This document shows, piece after piece, positions 34,460 through 43,040 of a stretch of DNA of 64,000 nt; positions within the stretch are counted from its first letter, which is position 1; every line of letters begins with the position of its first letter. Made by a program: the position numbers and the translations under genes. Origin of the DNA: Natronococcus occultus SP4. GTDB lineage: Archaea; Halobacteriota; Halobacteria; Halobacteriales; Natrialbaceae. A model generated the notes under the pieces. That model ran no database searches, was not told where the DNA came from, and saw only the letters and a program-made list of their open reading frames with translations. The stretch is taken from assembly GCF_000328685.1 (NCBI RefSeq), contig NC_019974.1, positions 797,001-861,000 of the forward strand. The letters run 5' to 3'.

Positions 34460-34789
34460 ATGAAGTACGCCAACGTCAGCGTCAAGTTCCCCGAAGAACT
34501 CGATCGGGAACTCGAGCAGTTCCTCGAGGAGACGGGCGTCTACACGAACAAAAGCGAGTTCATTAAGGAGTCAGTCCGTCGTCACCTGATCGAACTGAAC
34601 GACGAGCCGGCGATCGCGGCGCTGCGCGTCGAGCAGTTACTCGCTCGCGCCGAACAGAATTCAGTGAGCGACGACGAACTACACGCCCGGCTCGACGAGC
34701 TTCGCCAGCACGTCGACGAAGCGGAAGTCGCGGACGCGATCGAAGCCGCTCGCGAGGACGCAGCCGACGAGTACGTCGATCACGCGTGA
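34460..34789 (+). CDS. RHH antitoxin (CopG/VapB-like)
   Basis: A 109-aa protein with a ribbon-helix-helix N-terminus: KYANVSVKFPEELDRELEQF, then NKSEFIKESVRRHLIEL. A helical, acidic C-terminal half for toxin binding follows (EQLLARAEQNSVSDDELHAR). It overlaps the PIN-toxin frame by 4 bp (GTGA), the standard antitoxin-toxin arrangement. The antitoxin appears intact although its toxin is broken. Confidence 0.82.
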   Translation: MKYANVSVKFPEELDRELEQFLEETGVYTNKSEFIKESVRRHLIELNDEPAIAALRVEQLLARAEQNSVSDDELHARLDELRQHVDEAEVADAIEAAREDAADEYVDHA

Positions 34790-35253
34790 AGATCCTCGAT
34801 ACGAACCTCTGGGTTTTCGGAACGCTCGGGACGAACGACCGGGCGGAACGGCTCCTCGACGACATCGAACGGGGCGAGACGGTGTCGGCGATCAATGCGT
34901 ACATGGTACAGGAAGCACTCAACGCGTTCGATCGCACGCCCGGCCTGACAGCGAGGGAATGAGACGAGCTGCAGACGCTGTTCCTGACCCGTCTCACTCG
35001 GATGACCGGGCTGATCGAAGCCCCCTCGAGTCGCGATTTCGCCGACTCGCTACTCGATGAGCGTCGAGCGAACGTTCAGACCCAGCTCCTCGCCAGAATT
35101 ACCGGTGTTCAGCCGAAAGATATCCCGATCGTCGTCCTCGCGTTCGAACATCGCGACCGGGAACCGACGATCTGTACCAACGATGCTGACTTCGCTGCGT
35201 TTCCTCCAGCCGAGCACAACCTCCCGGAACTCGCTCTCGAGTACGTCGGCTGA
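34786..35253 (+). pseudogene. PIN-domain toxin (VapC-like) with in-frame TGA
   Basis: A GTG start gives MKILDTNLWVFGTLG with the first PIN aspartate. NAYMVQEALNAF has the conserved Glu, and CTNDADFAAF carries the later Asp residues. A TGA at 34960-34962 interrupts the frame after GLTARE. It would be a single C-to-T change from CGA (Arg). Downstream reading continues normally to 35253. VapC toxins are RNases that cleave tRNA or rRNA. This one should be inactive unless read through. Confidence 0.8.
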
Positions 35254-35454
35254 AGTCCTGCAACCTCTCCGCGCTTGGTACTAGGTATCACCCAGCTATG
35301 CCAGTTCGAGAGCGCGCAGATCGGGGATCCAGGGGGCCGACGCTCGCAGCTCTCGTCGGTACGATGCGGAGAACGGTGCTAGTCGGGGCGGAAAACCGGA
35401 CAGTCCCAAGTACAGTTTCGGTTCCCTCGTAACGCTCTCAGCCCGTCGTAGTTC

Positions 35455-35805
35455 TGGCTGTACGCGGCTATTAATCCTCAGACGAACGAATTCTTGCATG
35501 CACGGCTCTTTATGACGACTACAACAGCACTGACGCAACGATTCTTGGGAGAGCTTCGTGAGAAACACGACGTCGAGGACGCCGTGTTTCTCGTCGATCA
35601 TGCCCAGCATCTAGCAACAGCACTCCAGCGAACCGGGCTCCGATTTCGACCCGAACGACACGGAAATCGGAATGCTGTCGAACGTGTCTTCAGAAAGGTG
35701 AAATAACGTACCTCTTCGTTCAGTGATAGCTTCAGTTACGTCGATCCAACAACCGCCGAAACGTGGTTACGAGCCTTCGCCGTTTGGTGGAACTCGCTTA
35801 ACTAA
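35455..35805 (+). pseudogene. IS6-type transposase remnant
   Basis: The C-terminal part of a DDE transposase like haloarchaeal IS6-family enzymes: WLYAAINPQTNEFLHARLF, FLGELREKHDVEDAVFLVDH, then the catalytic region RHGNRNAVERVFRKVK. A TAA at 35704-35706 interrupts it, and reading continues in the same frame as RTSSFSDSFSYVDP to WWNSLN and a stop at 35803. The N-terminus is missing, with an in-frame TAG at 35449. It is clearly non-functional. No intact inverted repeats were identified. Confidence 0.75.
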
Positions 35806-35992
35806 ACACGATGGACAGTTGTCGTCCACAGACACTACTGTATCGACTGTCTTCGACGTTGACCGCCGATGACCGCTCGAAAAACGGACCAACCGCTACC
35901 GACCCCATCAAACAACCGCTGTCGGCTGCAATGCCGATATTCAGGCGAGAGATGGGACCTCTCTCGAGGGACAGATGAACGTGGGGACGCCC

Positions 35993-36901
35993 CTATCCGT
36001 GGACGGCAGCTGTCTCCGGATCTGTCGATGGACGCTGATCTGAACGAGTCCCCTCTCCCGGAATTGCCGCGTCGTCGGGGAGGATCACGCGCCGTTCGGT
36101 ATACTCGAGGCCGTTCTTTCGCTCGGTGGCTCGCCGCACGCCGAGCCGGTTCTTCGAGAGGTCGAGGATCGCGTCGATCGTCCTCGAGACGAGTTTCTTT
36201 GCGTAGCTCTCGCTAACACCGGACTCTTTCCGTCGGATCCAGTGTTTGAGTTCGCTTGCGGAAACGTACTCGGCGATATCCTTGCAGCCTTGCTTCCAGG
36301 GATTGTCACCGACGCTCGGATCGGCGCGGGCCTGCCAGAGCTTCGCGGCTAGTCGCATCGGGAGGGAATTTGCCGCTGAGCGACGCATGTCTTCGTCCAT
36401 CCGTGCGAGTTGCTGGATCGGAAGCAGGTCACCGTAGGCGAGCGACACGCCACCGCCGCGCTCGAGCGGGTCGGCACTCTCGGGCAGTCGATAGTAGGCG
36501 TTTCCGTCATCCTTTTCGATCCGCTCGAGGCGGCCGTCGACAACATCGATCGTGTGTTCGTCGACGTTGTCCGCGTGGAGGTGGGCACCTTTCTCGAGTT
36601 CTCGGGACTGGAGTTCGGTGATTCGTTCCTTGTTGGTATTGGCCTTGTTGAGCGCTGCTTCGGCGAGGTTCTCGAGACGATTACAGTCGGCCTCGAGGTC
36701 CGCGACGCGCGTCTCGAGGACGGCGACGGTGTCGGTGAGTCGATCGCGGTCGTTCTCGAGTTGCTGGATACGGTCGTCTTTGCGCTCGAGTTCGGTCTCG
36801 AGTTGGTCGAGACGTTCGTGGAGGGACTCGAGGTCGCTTCGGGACGGCTGGTGCTGGTTGGTTGACGAGGCGTCCATCTCGGTGGGTATGTCTGCTGACA
36901 T
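35993..36901 (-). CDS. Coiled-coil protein with C-terminal helical domain, plasmid/element type
   Basis: A 302-aa protein. The N-terminal 30 residues are polar, then residues 28-105 form a strong coiled coil (LESLHERLDQLETELERKD, DRDRLTDTVAVLETRVADLE). The C-terminal 180 residues include QQLARMDEDMRRSAANSLP, ASELKHWIRRKESGVSESY and YAKKLVSRTIDAILDLSKN, a helical, possibly HTH-containing domain. Such genes occur on haloarchaeal plasmids and integrated elements, and a partition or DNA-binding role is only a guess. The start was chosen at MSADIPTEMDASS. Confidence 0.7.
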   Translation of the reverse strand: MSADIPTEMDASSTNQHQPSRSDLESLHERLDQLETELERKDDRIQQLENDRDRLTDTVAVLETRVADLEADCNRLENLAEAALNKANTNKERITELQSRELEKGAHLHADNVDEHTIDVVDGRLERIEKDDGNAYYRLPESADPLERGGGVSLAYGDLLPIQQLARMDEDMRRSAANSLPMRLAAKLWQARADPSVGDNPWKQGCKDIAEYVSASELKHWIRRKESGVSESYAKKLVSRTIDAILDLSKNRLGVRRATERKNGLEYTERRVILPDDAAIPGEGTRSDQRPSTDPETAAVHG

Positions 36902-37134
36902 CGATCGGGAGGGGAGGCAGGACTGGCTAGCGAGCGATACTGGCCGATCGTGACCGTCGGAGACCGCCTGCTGGCACGCTGGCCAGCGCAGCAGTAAGCA
37001 GAGCAGTCGTAGGCGAGGACGGAACACAGTCCGTCGGCACGGGGAGCGCAGCGTCGTGACTGGCTCACCTAGTCGCGTCGCCGTCCTCGAGACAGCTGCC
37101 CACTCAGTCGTCGGAGTCCCCGGAGTGGCTGCCA

Positions 37135-37497
37135 CTATGGCCCTGCGAAGTAGCCGCCGGATCGCCCGGTAGGGCCGTTCATGCGGGCGGCAAAGTCCTG
37201 ACAGTGGGAGCCGTCGTGCGTGACGGCCACTTTCCAGTTCGTACAGCCCGACGTGTCACAGGAAGAGAGCACGTGTCCGTTCACGGGCCCGGCTGATCGT
37301 CTCGAGCCTGTGCGTCGATCGTCGTGGTCACCGCGGCTGCCCGACCGCTCGTCCTCTCGTTGCGGATGTCGGTTCCCACAGTGCGAATCGTAGTCGTCCG
37401 GATCCGCACCGCAGGCGCAGCGAGCGTCAGATCTTTTGACCGGTGATGCCTCTTGCCGTCTGTGGGGCGTGGTCCCCACGGAAGCTTCGGAATTCAT
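37135..37497 (-). CDS. Small Cys/His-rich protein
   Basis: A 120-aa protein with two potential zinc sites, CACGADPDDYDSHCGNRH and CDTSGCTNWKVAVTHDGSHC, separated by an Arg/Asp/Ser-rich linker. It lies upstream of the coiled-coil gene in the same direction. The regular Cys/His spacing supports a real protein, but no family is recognised. Confidence 0.55.
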   Translation of the reverse strand: MNSEASVGTTPHRRQEASPVKRSDARCACGADPDDYDSHCGNRHPQREDERSGSRGDHDDRRTGSRRSAGPVNGHVLSSCDTSGCTNWKVAVTHDGSHCQDFAARMNGPTGRSGGYFAGP

Positions 37498-37614
37498 GCG
37501 TTGGGTGACGGAGCTACCTTCTGGGCGGCGTGCCAGCGCCGCCCGGTCTCACGTACCGACAAGAGTCATCTTCAGGCGAGTCGGTAACTCCTTACTATCA
37601 CAATCACTCGAATA

Positions 37615-37628
37615 TTGCATAAATGCAA
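37615..37628. promoter_or_regulatory. Palindrome upstream of the PhiH1-like regulator
   Basis: TTGCAT-aa-ATGCAA is a 6-bp inverted repeat about 78 bp before the ATG at 37706, in an AT-rich divergent region. It could be an operator. No second copy was found nearby. Confidence 0.35.
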
Positions 37629-37705
37629 CGGTTAGGTATAGTCAGCAAATCCAGTCTTTATCAGTAGATTCAGTGGTATTAGGCACCTCTATACTGAAAT
37701 AGGAT

Positions 37706-38023
37706 ATGATGCGATTATCTGGGACGTGGATGACGATCTGGGATGACCGCATTCTCGAGATAATTCGAAAGGAGGATGCAGGTCGGGTTGGCGATCTCGC
37801 TGAACGAGATGCGATCCGTATTTCTCAGTCCTCGGTTTCCCGTCGTTGCAAGAAATTAGCTGAAAACGATCTGCTCCAGCCGCTTGGGAACGGTGTTTAC
37901 ACGATTACCGGGAAAGGGGAAGCGTATCTTAACGAAGAGTACGACGCTGAGAACGATATCTTCCTGAACGGAAACGGTTCAAAAGACGGTCCAACTGCAA
38001 GCGAAACCTCCGAATTGCGATGA
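37706..38023 (+). CDS. PhiH1-repressor-like winged-helix regulator
   Basis: A 105-aa protein: LSGTWMTIWDDRILEIIRKE, GRVGDLAERDAIRISQSSVS as the HTH, then LAENDLLQPLGNGVYTITGK as the wing. This is the pattern of haloarchaeal PhiH1 repressor homologues, which control viral or element genes. Two adjacent ATGs (37706 and 37709) are possible starts. A 20-codon frame overlaps its stop. Confidence 0.75.
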   Translation: MMRLSGTWMTIWDDRILEIIRKEDAGRVGDLAERDAIRISQSSVSRRCKKLAENDLLQPLGNGVYTITGKGEAYLNEEYDAENDIFLNGNGSKDGPTASETSELR

Positions 38024-38082
38024 GCCAAGCTGGTGTCGTGCTCGAGGACTGGATACTCGAGCACCTCGAAGGGGGTTTGTAG
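38020..38082 (+). CDS. Possible 20-aa microprotein coupled to the repressor gene
   Basis: ATG overlaps the repressor stop (ATGA), and the frame encodes MSQAGVVLEDWILEHLEGGL before a TAG. It may be a real small peptide or the truncated start of a lost gene. From 38083 to 38338 nothing convincing is seen. Confidence 0.3.
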   Translation: MSQAGVVLEDWILEHLEGGL

Positions 38083-38338
38083 TCAACCCCTCGATAGATG
38101 GAGCAGGTTATTGGATCCAATGCCTCTCGACGGGGGATCCAAGAGCGGTGTCGAATGTTCGCTCTGCCTGATCTCACTATGCCAGTGATCACCTTCTGTA
38201 CGAGATTACGAGGAGCAGGCAGGAGTATCCCGGGAGTGATCACGACAGCGAGAATTTTCCCCGACCCTCACACAACGAAATCGGCTACCAGTAGCCGCGA
38301 TAGCCGCATAGGGAGTGGTGTGCCGAGTCGTTGGCAGG

Positions 38339-38734
38339 TTAGGCCTCCCGAAGGTTCGTCACGTCCATCGTCTCCTCGAGTGCCGCCGTTTGGAAATCGG
38401 AGTCGGCGACGACGAGCCGGTCACCGGTCGAGCGAGCGGTCGCCGCGATCATGAGATCCCGAACGGCCATCCGTTCGACGTCGGCAAGCAACCGGTCCTG
38501 TAATTCGGCGGCCTCGAGTGCGATCTGCTCGTTGAACGCGAGCGCACGAACGCCCCCGAAGCGCTGGCGCTCCTCTCGGAGATCCGTCTCCTCGTGGCCG
38601 AGTGTCCCCGCGAGGACTTCGTAGACACAGATCGAGGACGTGAGATACGGCGTCGATTGGGATTCGACGTAGGCCACGGTATCGTCGACCCCTTCGAGCA
38701 TGTCGATGATGACCGACGAATCGAGGAACGTCAT
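38339..38734 (-). CDS. vapC: PIN-domain toxin VapC
   Basis: A 131-aa intact PIN-domain RNase. The conserved acidic residues are Asp in TFLDSSVIIDML, Glu in ICVYEVLAG, Asp in VRDLMIAATA and Asp in VVADSDFQTAAL. VapC toxins cleave structured RNAs to stop growth when the antitoxin is lost. Its ATG overlaps the stop of the antitoxin gene by 4 bp. Confidence 0.9.
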   Translation of the reverse strand: MTFLDSSVIIDMLEGVDDTVAYVESQSTPYLTSSICVYEVLAGTLGHEETDLREERQRFGGVRALAFNEQIALEAAELQDRLLADVERMAVRDLMIAATARSTGDRLVVADSDFQTAALEETMDVTNLREA

Positions 38735-38934
38735 CGCTCGAAGCTGTCTCGGGAACGGTCGATAGCGTCACGGGCTCGATCAGCGGTGTCCGAATCCCAG
38801 GAGCCGACGGCGATCGGCTCCTCGTCGCTCGCCAGTCGCGCCAGTAACTCGTCGGAGCTCTCGTCGTCGCGCTTCAACCGGTCGAGTTTCTCTTTCGTCT
38901 CTTCCGAGACGCGAATGGACGTACTCACGTGCAT
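38731..38934 (-). CDS. vapB: VapB-type antitoxin
   Basis: A 67-aa protein starting MHVSTSIRVSEETKEKLDRL, the ribbon-helix-helix-like N-terminus of haloarchaeal VapB antitoxins (DUF7557-like). The C-terminal half, rich in Asp, Ser and Arg, would block the PIN active site. The start at 38934 is chosen because it lies directly before the conserved segment. A longer frame to 38973 is less likely. Confidence 0.8.
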   Translation of the reverse strand: MHVSTSIRVSEETKEKLDRLKRDDESSDELLARLASDEEPIAVGSWDSDTADRARDAIDRSRDSFER

Positions 38935-39039
38935 GCATTGTGTATGCAAGAAGGGATCCCTTTCGCCGGGCACGCGGGGTACGTGTTGCGAGGACGCCGC
39001 TGAGAGATCACTGCAATTCCGCCGGGATCTGTGCCCGTC

Positions 39040-39915
39040 TCACTCGGGTTCGAGTTCGACGGTCAGCTCGTGGTCGCCGTCGTGGGTGTGCTCGACCGTC
39101 GTCGGCTCGTAGTCGGAGTGGTCGATCTCGATCGAGTACTCGTTTTCGTAGATCAGGTTGTAGTGGTAGCCGTCCCCGCCCGTGATGCCGGTGAACTCCA
39201 GCGGAATGTCGGCCTCGTGGGGCTCGCCCTCGCCCCTGACGACCGCGCCCTGGATCGGGTCGCCGTCGGGGTCGACGGCCCGGAGGACGAGCTCCGCGTG
39301 GTCGGGCTCCTCGGCTCCAGTCGGGTCGTCGTCCTCGGCGGAGTCGCCCTCGGCGGAGTCGTCCACCACGACGTCGAGCTCGACGGTAACCTCGCTCGGA
39401 CCGTCGTGGCTGTGTTCGATCGTGGTCCCCTCGTAGTCGGGGTGGTCGATCTCGATCGTGTACTCGTTCTCGTAGATCCGGTTGTGATGGTACCCCTCCG
39501 ATCCAGTCACGCCCGTGAACTCGAGGGGGATGTCGGCCTCGTGGGGCTCCCCCTCGCCGACGACGAGCATCGCCTCGGCCGGCTCGCCGTTGGCGTCGAC
39601 GACCCGAAGGGTGAACTCCGACAGGTCGGGTTCCTCGACTTCCGAGTCCTCGTCCGCCTCCGAATCGTCCTCGTCGGGTTCCGAGTCCTCATCAGACTCG
39701 GGCTCCAGTTCGTCCTCGTCGGTGTCGTTCTCGTCGGGCTCCGAACCGTCGGCCTCGGGTCCGTCCTCGTCGGGTTCCGAATCATCGGCTCCGTTCTCGG
39801 AACCGTCGTCCTGGCCGTTCGACGCCGAGTCGTCGTCCGTACTACACCCCGCGAGGACTGCCGTCCCGCCCGTCGCGACAAGCACTCGCCGTCGGCTCCA
39901 GCGGTTGTAGCTCAT
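39040..39915 (-). CDS. Tat-exported lipoprotein with two tandem Ig-like/carboxypeptidase-regulatory-like domains
   Basis: A 291-aa protein. The Tat signal WSRRRVLVATGGTAVLAGCS contains a twin-arginine and a lipobox Cys. A long Asp/Glu/Ser/Pro linker follows (residues 25-95). Then come two near-identical domains with the shared segments GEGEPHEADIPLEFTG, YENEY(T/S)IEIDH and TVELD or TVELE. The domains resemble peptidase-regulatory beta-sandwich folds. It is surface-anchored, and ligand or partner is unknown. The duplication is also evident in the DNA. Confidence 0.82.
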   Translation of the reverse strand: MSYNRWSRRRVLVATGGTAVLAGCSTDDDSASNGQDDGSENGADDSEPDEDGPEADGSEPDENDTDEDELEPESDEDSEPDEDDSEADEDSEVEEPDLSEFTLRVVDANGEPAEAMLVVGEGEPHEADIPLEFTGVTGSEGYHHNRIYENEYTIEIDHPDYEGTTIEHSHDGPSEVTVELDVVVDDSAEGDSAEDDDPTGAEEPDHAELVLRAVDPDGDPIQGAVVRGEGEPHEADIPLEFTGITGGDGYHYNLIYENEYSIEIDHSDYEPTTVEHTHDGDHELTVELEPE

Positions 39916-40049
39916 GAGTAGCTCCGGTTGCGAACGGTTTCGTCACTCACGACTAAAATCGTGGGATTTCCGGACGGTCGCGTCGTCCGACGCGTCGGCG
40001 GGTACCGTCGTCCCGCGTCCGCCTGTATATCGTCGACCCACGTCGCAAC

Positions 40050-42710
40050 TCAGCCGAACTCCTCGAGACCCCGCTGGGTATCCGACCGATCCCGGACGTA
40101 GTCGGCGATTTCGGCGTAGGCGTCCTCGTTTTCGATCTCGGCCAACTGTTCGAGAGCCGCGATCGCGCCGTCGTCGGTCCAGGGGCCGAACTCCCGAACC
40201 AGGCGGTCGGTCTCGGCGAGGTGGAAGAGGTAGTGGGCCCTGTCCACGGCGAGGGGATCGTCCTTCTCCTCGATCAGCTCGACGCGGTCGCTCGGCGCCA
40301 CTACCAGGAGCTGCTCGCCGTCCCGCTCGAGAAGTCCCTCCGCGACGAGATCGTCGACGTCGACCGCGCGCCGTCGGAGGTCCTCGCGCAAGGTATCGGC
40401 CGCGATCGTCCCCCCGCGACCCAGGACGGTGGCCAGGTAGACGGCGGTCGTCGGCTCGGTCGCCTCGCTCAACAGCCGAACCCGTTCGCTCAGCAGTCGC
40501 TCGACGACGACGTCGCGGATCGTCGCTATCGCGTCGTCGACCGAGACGCGCTGGCCGTCGCGGGTCACGTTCGGGTAGTGCTCCGAAAAGGCCTCAAGGC
40601 ACGTCCCCATCGCGACGGCGAAGACGTCGCCCCGCGCGAGCCGCGGTCCGTCGGCCTCGAGTCGTTCGATCGCCTCGCTGGCTCGGTCGTGGATCTCCTC
40701 CAGGAGGGTCTCCCAGCGCACCGCTTCCGGCTCCTCGCGGCGGGAGCGACAGACGACGATCACGTCGTACTCGATGCTGTCCTTGTTATGGATGTGGGTG
40801 CTGCCGCGCATCTCGCCGCGGATCGGATGGACCGCCGTCACCGTGAACCCGGCCTCGAGGACGGCCGTTAGCACCGTGCTCCAGCCCGCGGTCTCGGTAT
40901 GGTGGAACGTAAACGCCATGACGCCGTCGTCTTTGAGCGCACGGTTTGCCTCCTCGAAGACGCTCGTCAGTCCCGCAACGAAGTGCTCCTCGTCGCGGTA
41001 GGTCTCGACGCTGTCGGCGCTGGCAGGGTCGCTGACGACCTCGCTGGCCTTGGGCGTGCGCTCGGGGGCAAACTGGTCGTACTCGTCCTCGAGGACCTGT
41101 GTGAGCCAGACGTAGTAGAAATCCGCCGTCTCGGCGTACATGACGTTGTCGAGGTAGGGCGGGTCGGTGATGACCGCGTCCACGCTGTCGTCCGCGACGG
41201 GCAGCTGCTCGGAGCTGCCACACCGCAGGAAGACGTTCCCCTCGCTACCGAGGTCGGCGGGGTCGTCGACGAGGCGGCCCTCGATCTCGCCGACGCCGTT
41301 TTGCTGTTTCGTCTCGCCGTCCTCGACGTACTTCTCGTAGGGGTTCCGACAGAACTCCTTGCCGGCCCGCATCTTCTCGAACGCCGTCGAAAACGTCGCG
41401 GCGCCCTCGCTGGCGCCCCAGACGTTGTTCTCGACCGGCGTGTGGCGGGCCGTGATCGTGTGGCGCTTGTACAGCCCCTGGATCTTGTTCTCCGAGCTGT
41501 GGTACTCGCAGAACATGTTGTTGAAAGCCAGGCTGTCCGAGAACGCGAGCAAGAGAAACTCCCTGACGTTGCGGTCCTCGAGATCGGCGATGGCCGCGAG
41601 CAGCTTGCCGAGACAGAGCAGCTGGCGGTCGTTGAACATCTGGTCGTACCGCTCGAACCCGTACTTCCGGGCGCGGTCGGAGCTCCCCCGATAGCGCTCG
41701 GTGGTGGGGATCGGCAGCGAGTCGCGCGTCTCGGCCAGCTCCGCCTGCGCCGTCGCGAACAGCTCCCGATCGAACGAGCTCGCCGGTTTGTACCCTTTCT
41801 CGCCGCTCTCCGAACAGTAGTACTCGACCGCGTAGAGCGCGCGCTCGGGTGCCCCGTACCGGTCGACGGCTTCGACGATCGACATTCCAGTGCCCGCCTC
41901 GCAGTGCGGACAGGTGTAGCTCCCGCCGTCGACGGTCCCCGCGGTCTCGGGGACGAACTCCCAGGAACAGTCGGGACAGGCGGTCTCGGTTCGGTAGTCG
42001 TCGGTCTCGAAGACGTGCCGGCAGCCGGGACAGACGACGATATCGCGGTCGTTCGCCGCGGATCGGGCCTCGGCGAGCCGGTAGTCGTTGAAGAGGGCGA
42101 CGGGCTCTGCACACTCCAGGCAGGGAACCTCGTTGACCCAGAACTGGTACATCGACGCCGCGCGGTGGTCGTCCTCGCAGTCCGGACAGTCGGTGCGGTA
42201 GTAGTCCCGGATCTCGCGGCCGACGGTCGCCTCCAGCTGCTCGAAGGCCGCGTCGAGGACGTCGAGGTCGACGGGTTCGACCTCCTTTTTCACGACGAAC
42301 CACGCGACGGGGTTTAGCTCGCTCCCGATCGCGGTACAGCCCAGCCGGAGCGACTCGACGACGCTCGTCCCGCCGCCCATAAAGGGGTCCAGGACGGTCT
42401 TCCCGTCGAAGTCGACGTCCTCGAGGTAGTACTGCCAGAGTGCCTCGGGGTCGTCCCAGTCGATCTTCGGGAGGCCGTCGTCCTCGCCGAGGGTTGACTG
42501 GCGCGTGCCGGTCACGCTCAGCTCCCGGTCGGCGAGCGAGTACAGCACCATCGTCCGGAACACGCTACCGAGGCGACGTGCCCACCACTTGTGCATCGTG
42601 TAGACGGGTCGGTAGTAGCGCTTCGCGTGGGCCTCCCGTTCGGCGATCTCGTTGACCCGATCCGTCGGGAACGTGAGCTCGATCGGTCGCTCGGGCTGCT
42701 CGTCGGACAT
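40050..42710 (-). CDS. DUF1156-family DNA adenine methylase
   Basis: An 886-aa protein. The N-terminal DUF1156 part contains YRPVYTMHKWWARRLGSVFR. SAM-binding motif I is DPFMGGGTSVVE (about residue 108) and the catalytic motif is TDPPYLDNVMY. Between them is a zinc-ribbon region with several CxxC pairs (CPDCEDD, CLECAEP, CPGCRHV, CPDCSWE, CPHCEAG). This architecture matches large DUF1156 N6-adenine or N4-cytosine methylases, which in many haloarchaea are encoded with a DUF499 ATPase and helicase in a defence-like operon. None of these partners is here, so it is an orphan. Confidence 0.9.
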   Translation of the reverse strand: MSDEQPERPIELTFPTDRVNEIAEREAHAKRYYRPVYTMHKWWARRLGSVFRTMVLYSLADRELSVTGTRQSTLGEDDGLPKIDWDDPEALWQYYLEDVDFDGKTVLDPFMGGGTSVVESLRLGCTAIGSELNPVAWFVVKKEVEPVDLDVLDAAFEQLEATVGREIRDYYRTDCPDCEDDHRAASMYQFWVNEVPCLECAEPVALFNDYRLAEARSAANDRDIVVCPGCRHVFETDDYRTETACPDCSWEFVPETAGTVDGGSYTCPHCEAGTGMSIVEAVDRYGAPERALYAVEYYCSESGEKGYKPASSFDRELFATAQAELAETRDSLPIPTTERYRGSSDRARKYGFERYDQMFNDRQLLCLGKLLAAIADLEDRNVREFLLLAFSDSLAFNNMFCEYHSSENKIQGLYKRHTITARHTPVENNVWGASEGAATFSTAFEKMRAGKEFCRNPYEKYVEDGETKQQNGVGEIEGRLVDDPADLGSEGNVFLRCGSSEQLPVADDSVDAVITDPPYLDNVMYAETADFYYVWLTQVLEDEYDQFAPERTPKASEVVSDPASADSVETYRDEEHFVAGLTSVFEEANRALKDDGVMAFTFHHTETAGWSTVLTAVLEAGFTVTAVHPIRGEMRGSTHIHNKDSIEYDVIVVCRSRREEPEAVRWETLLEEIHDRASEAIERLEADGPRLARGDVFAVAMGTCLEAFSEHYPNVTRDGQRVSVDDAIATIRDVVVERLLSERVRLLSEATEPTTAVYLATVLGRGGTIAADTLREDLRRRAVDVDDLVAEGLLERDGEQLLVVAPSDRVELIEEKDDPLAVDRAHYLFHLAETDRLVREFGPWTDDGAIAALEQLAEIENEDAYAEIADYVRDRSDTQRGLEEFG

Positions 42711-43040
42711 GAGCTACCGAGTGACGGATCCGAACCGAGGACGAACGATCGACAGTCGCTCACGACGTCGGGGGACGGCACGGGCCCGTCCCGCGGTCGC
42801 CGTCCTCGGGCGCATGTGGGATTCGGCGAGAGTCATACCGTAGGTTCGACAGCTGGGACACTTCACCCTTTCTACAGGCAGACCACGTGTGTTTCGCTGC
42901 CGGTCCGCGAGGCGAGGTCTCGGAGCGAGCGATCCGAGCTCTGGGTCGACCACCGATATCGGCGATCCGGACGCTTCGGTGGTACCGGTTCGTGGTGGCT
43001 GCTAGCACTTATTGTGGATGTCGTGTAATCCTAACCTGCC
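42711..43040. other. Divergent promoter region between the methylase and dehydrogenase genes
   Basis: This region of 330 bp has no credible gene. A TATA-like cttatt at 43008-43013, about 28 bp before the E1 alpha ATG, is the clearest element. No RNA or palindrome was recognised. Confidence 0.45.

Larger units (their letters stand above)
33623..38338. mobile_element. Remnant zone of older insertion(s)
   Basis: The zone lies beyond the last att copy and contains a truncated integrase, a vapBC with a nonsense mutation, a transposase fragment, a coiled-coil/Cys-rich gene pair of plasmid type and a PhiH1-like repressor. Its distal boundary is not marked by an att copy. The limits are approximate and more than one ancient element may be mixed. 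Confidence 0.5.

Noticed and set aside
35296-35610. 104-codon minus-strand frame
   Set aside because: It overlaps the transposase remnant on the other strand and has no recognisable protein features.
38098-38454. 118-codon plus-strand frame beyond the repressor
   Set aside because: Composition is not protein-like, and it runs antisense into the vapC gene.
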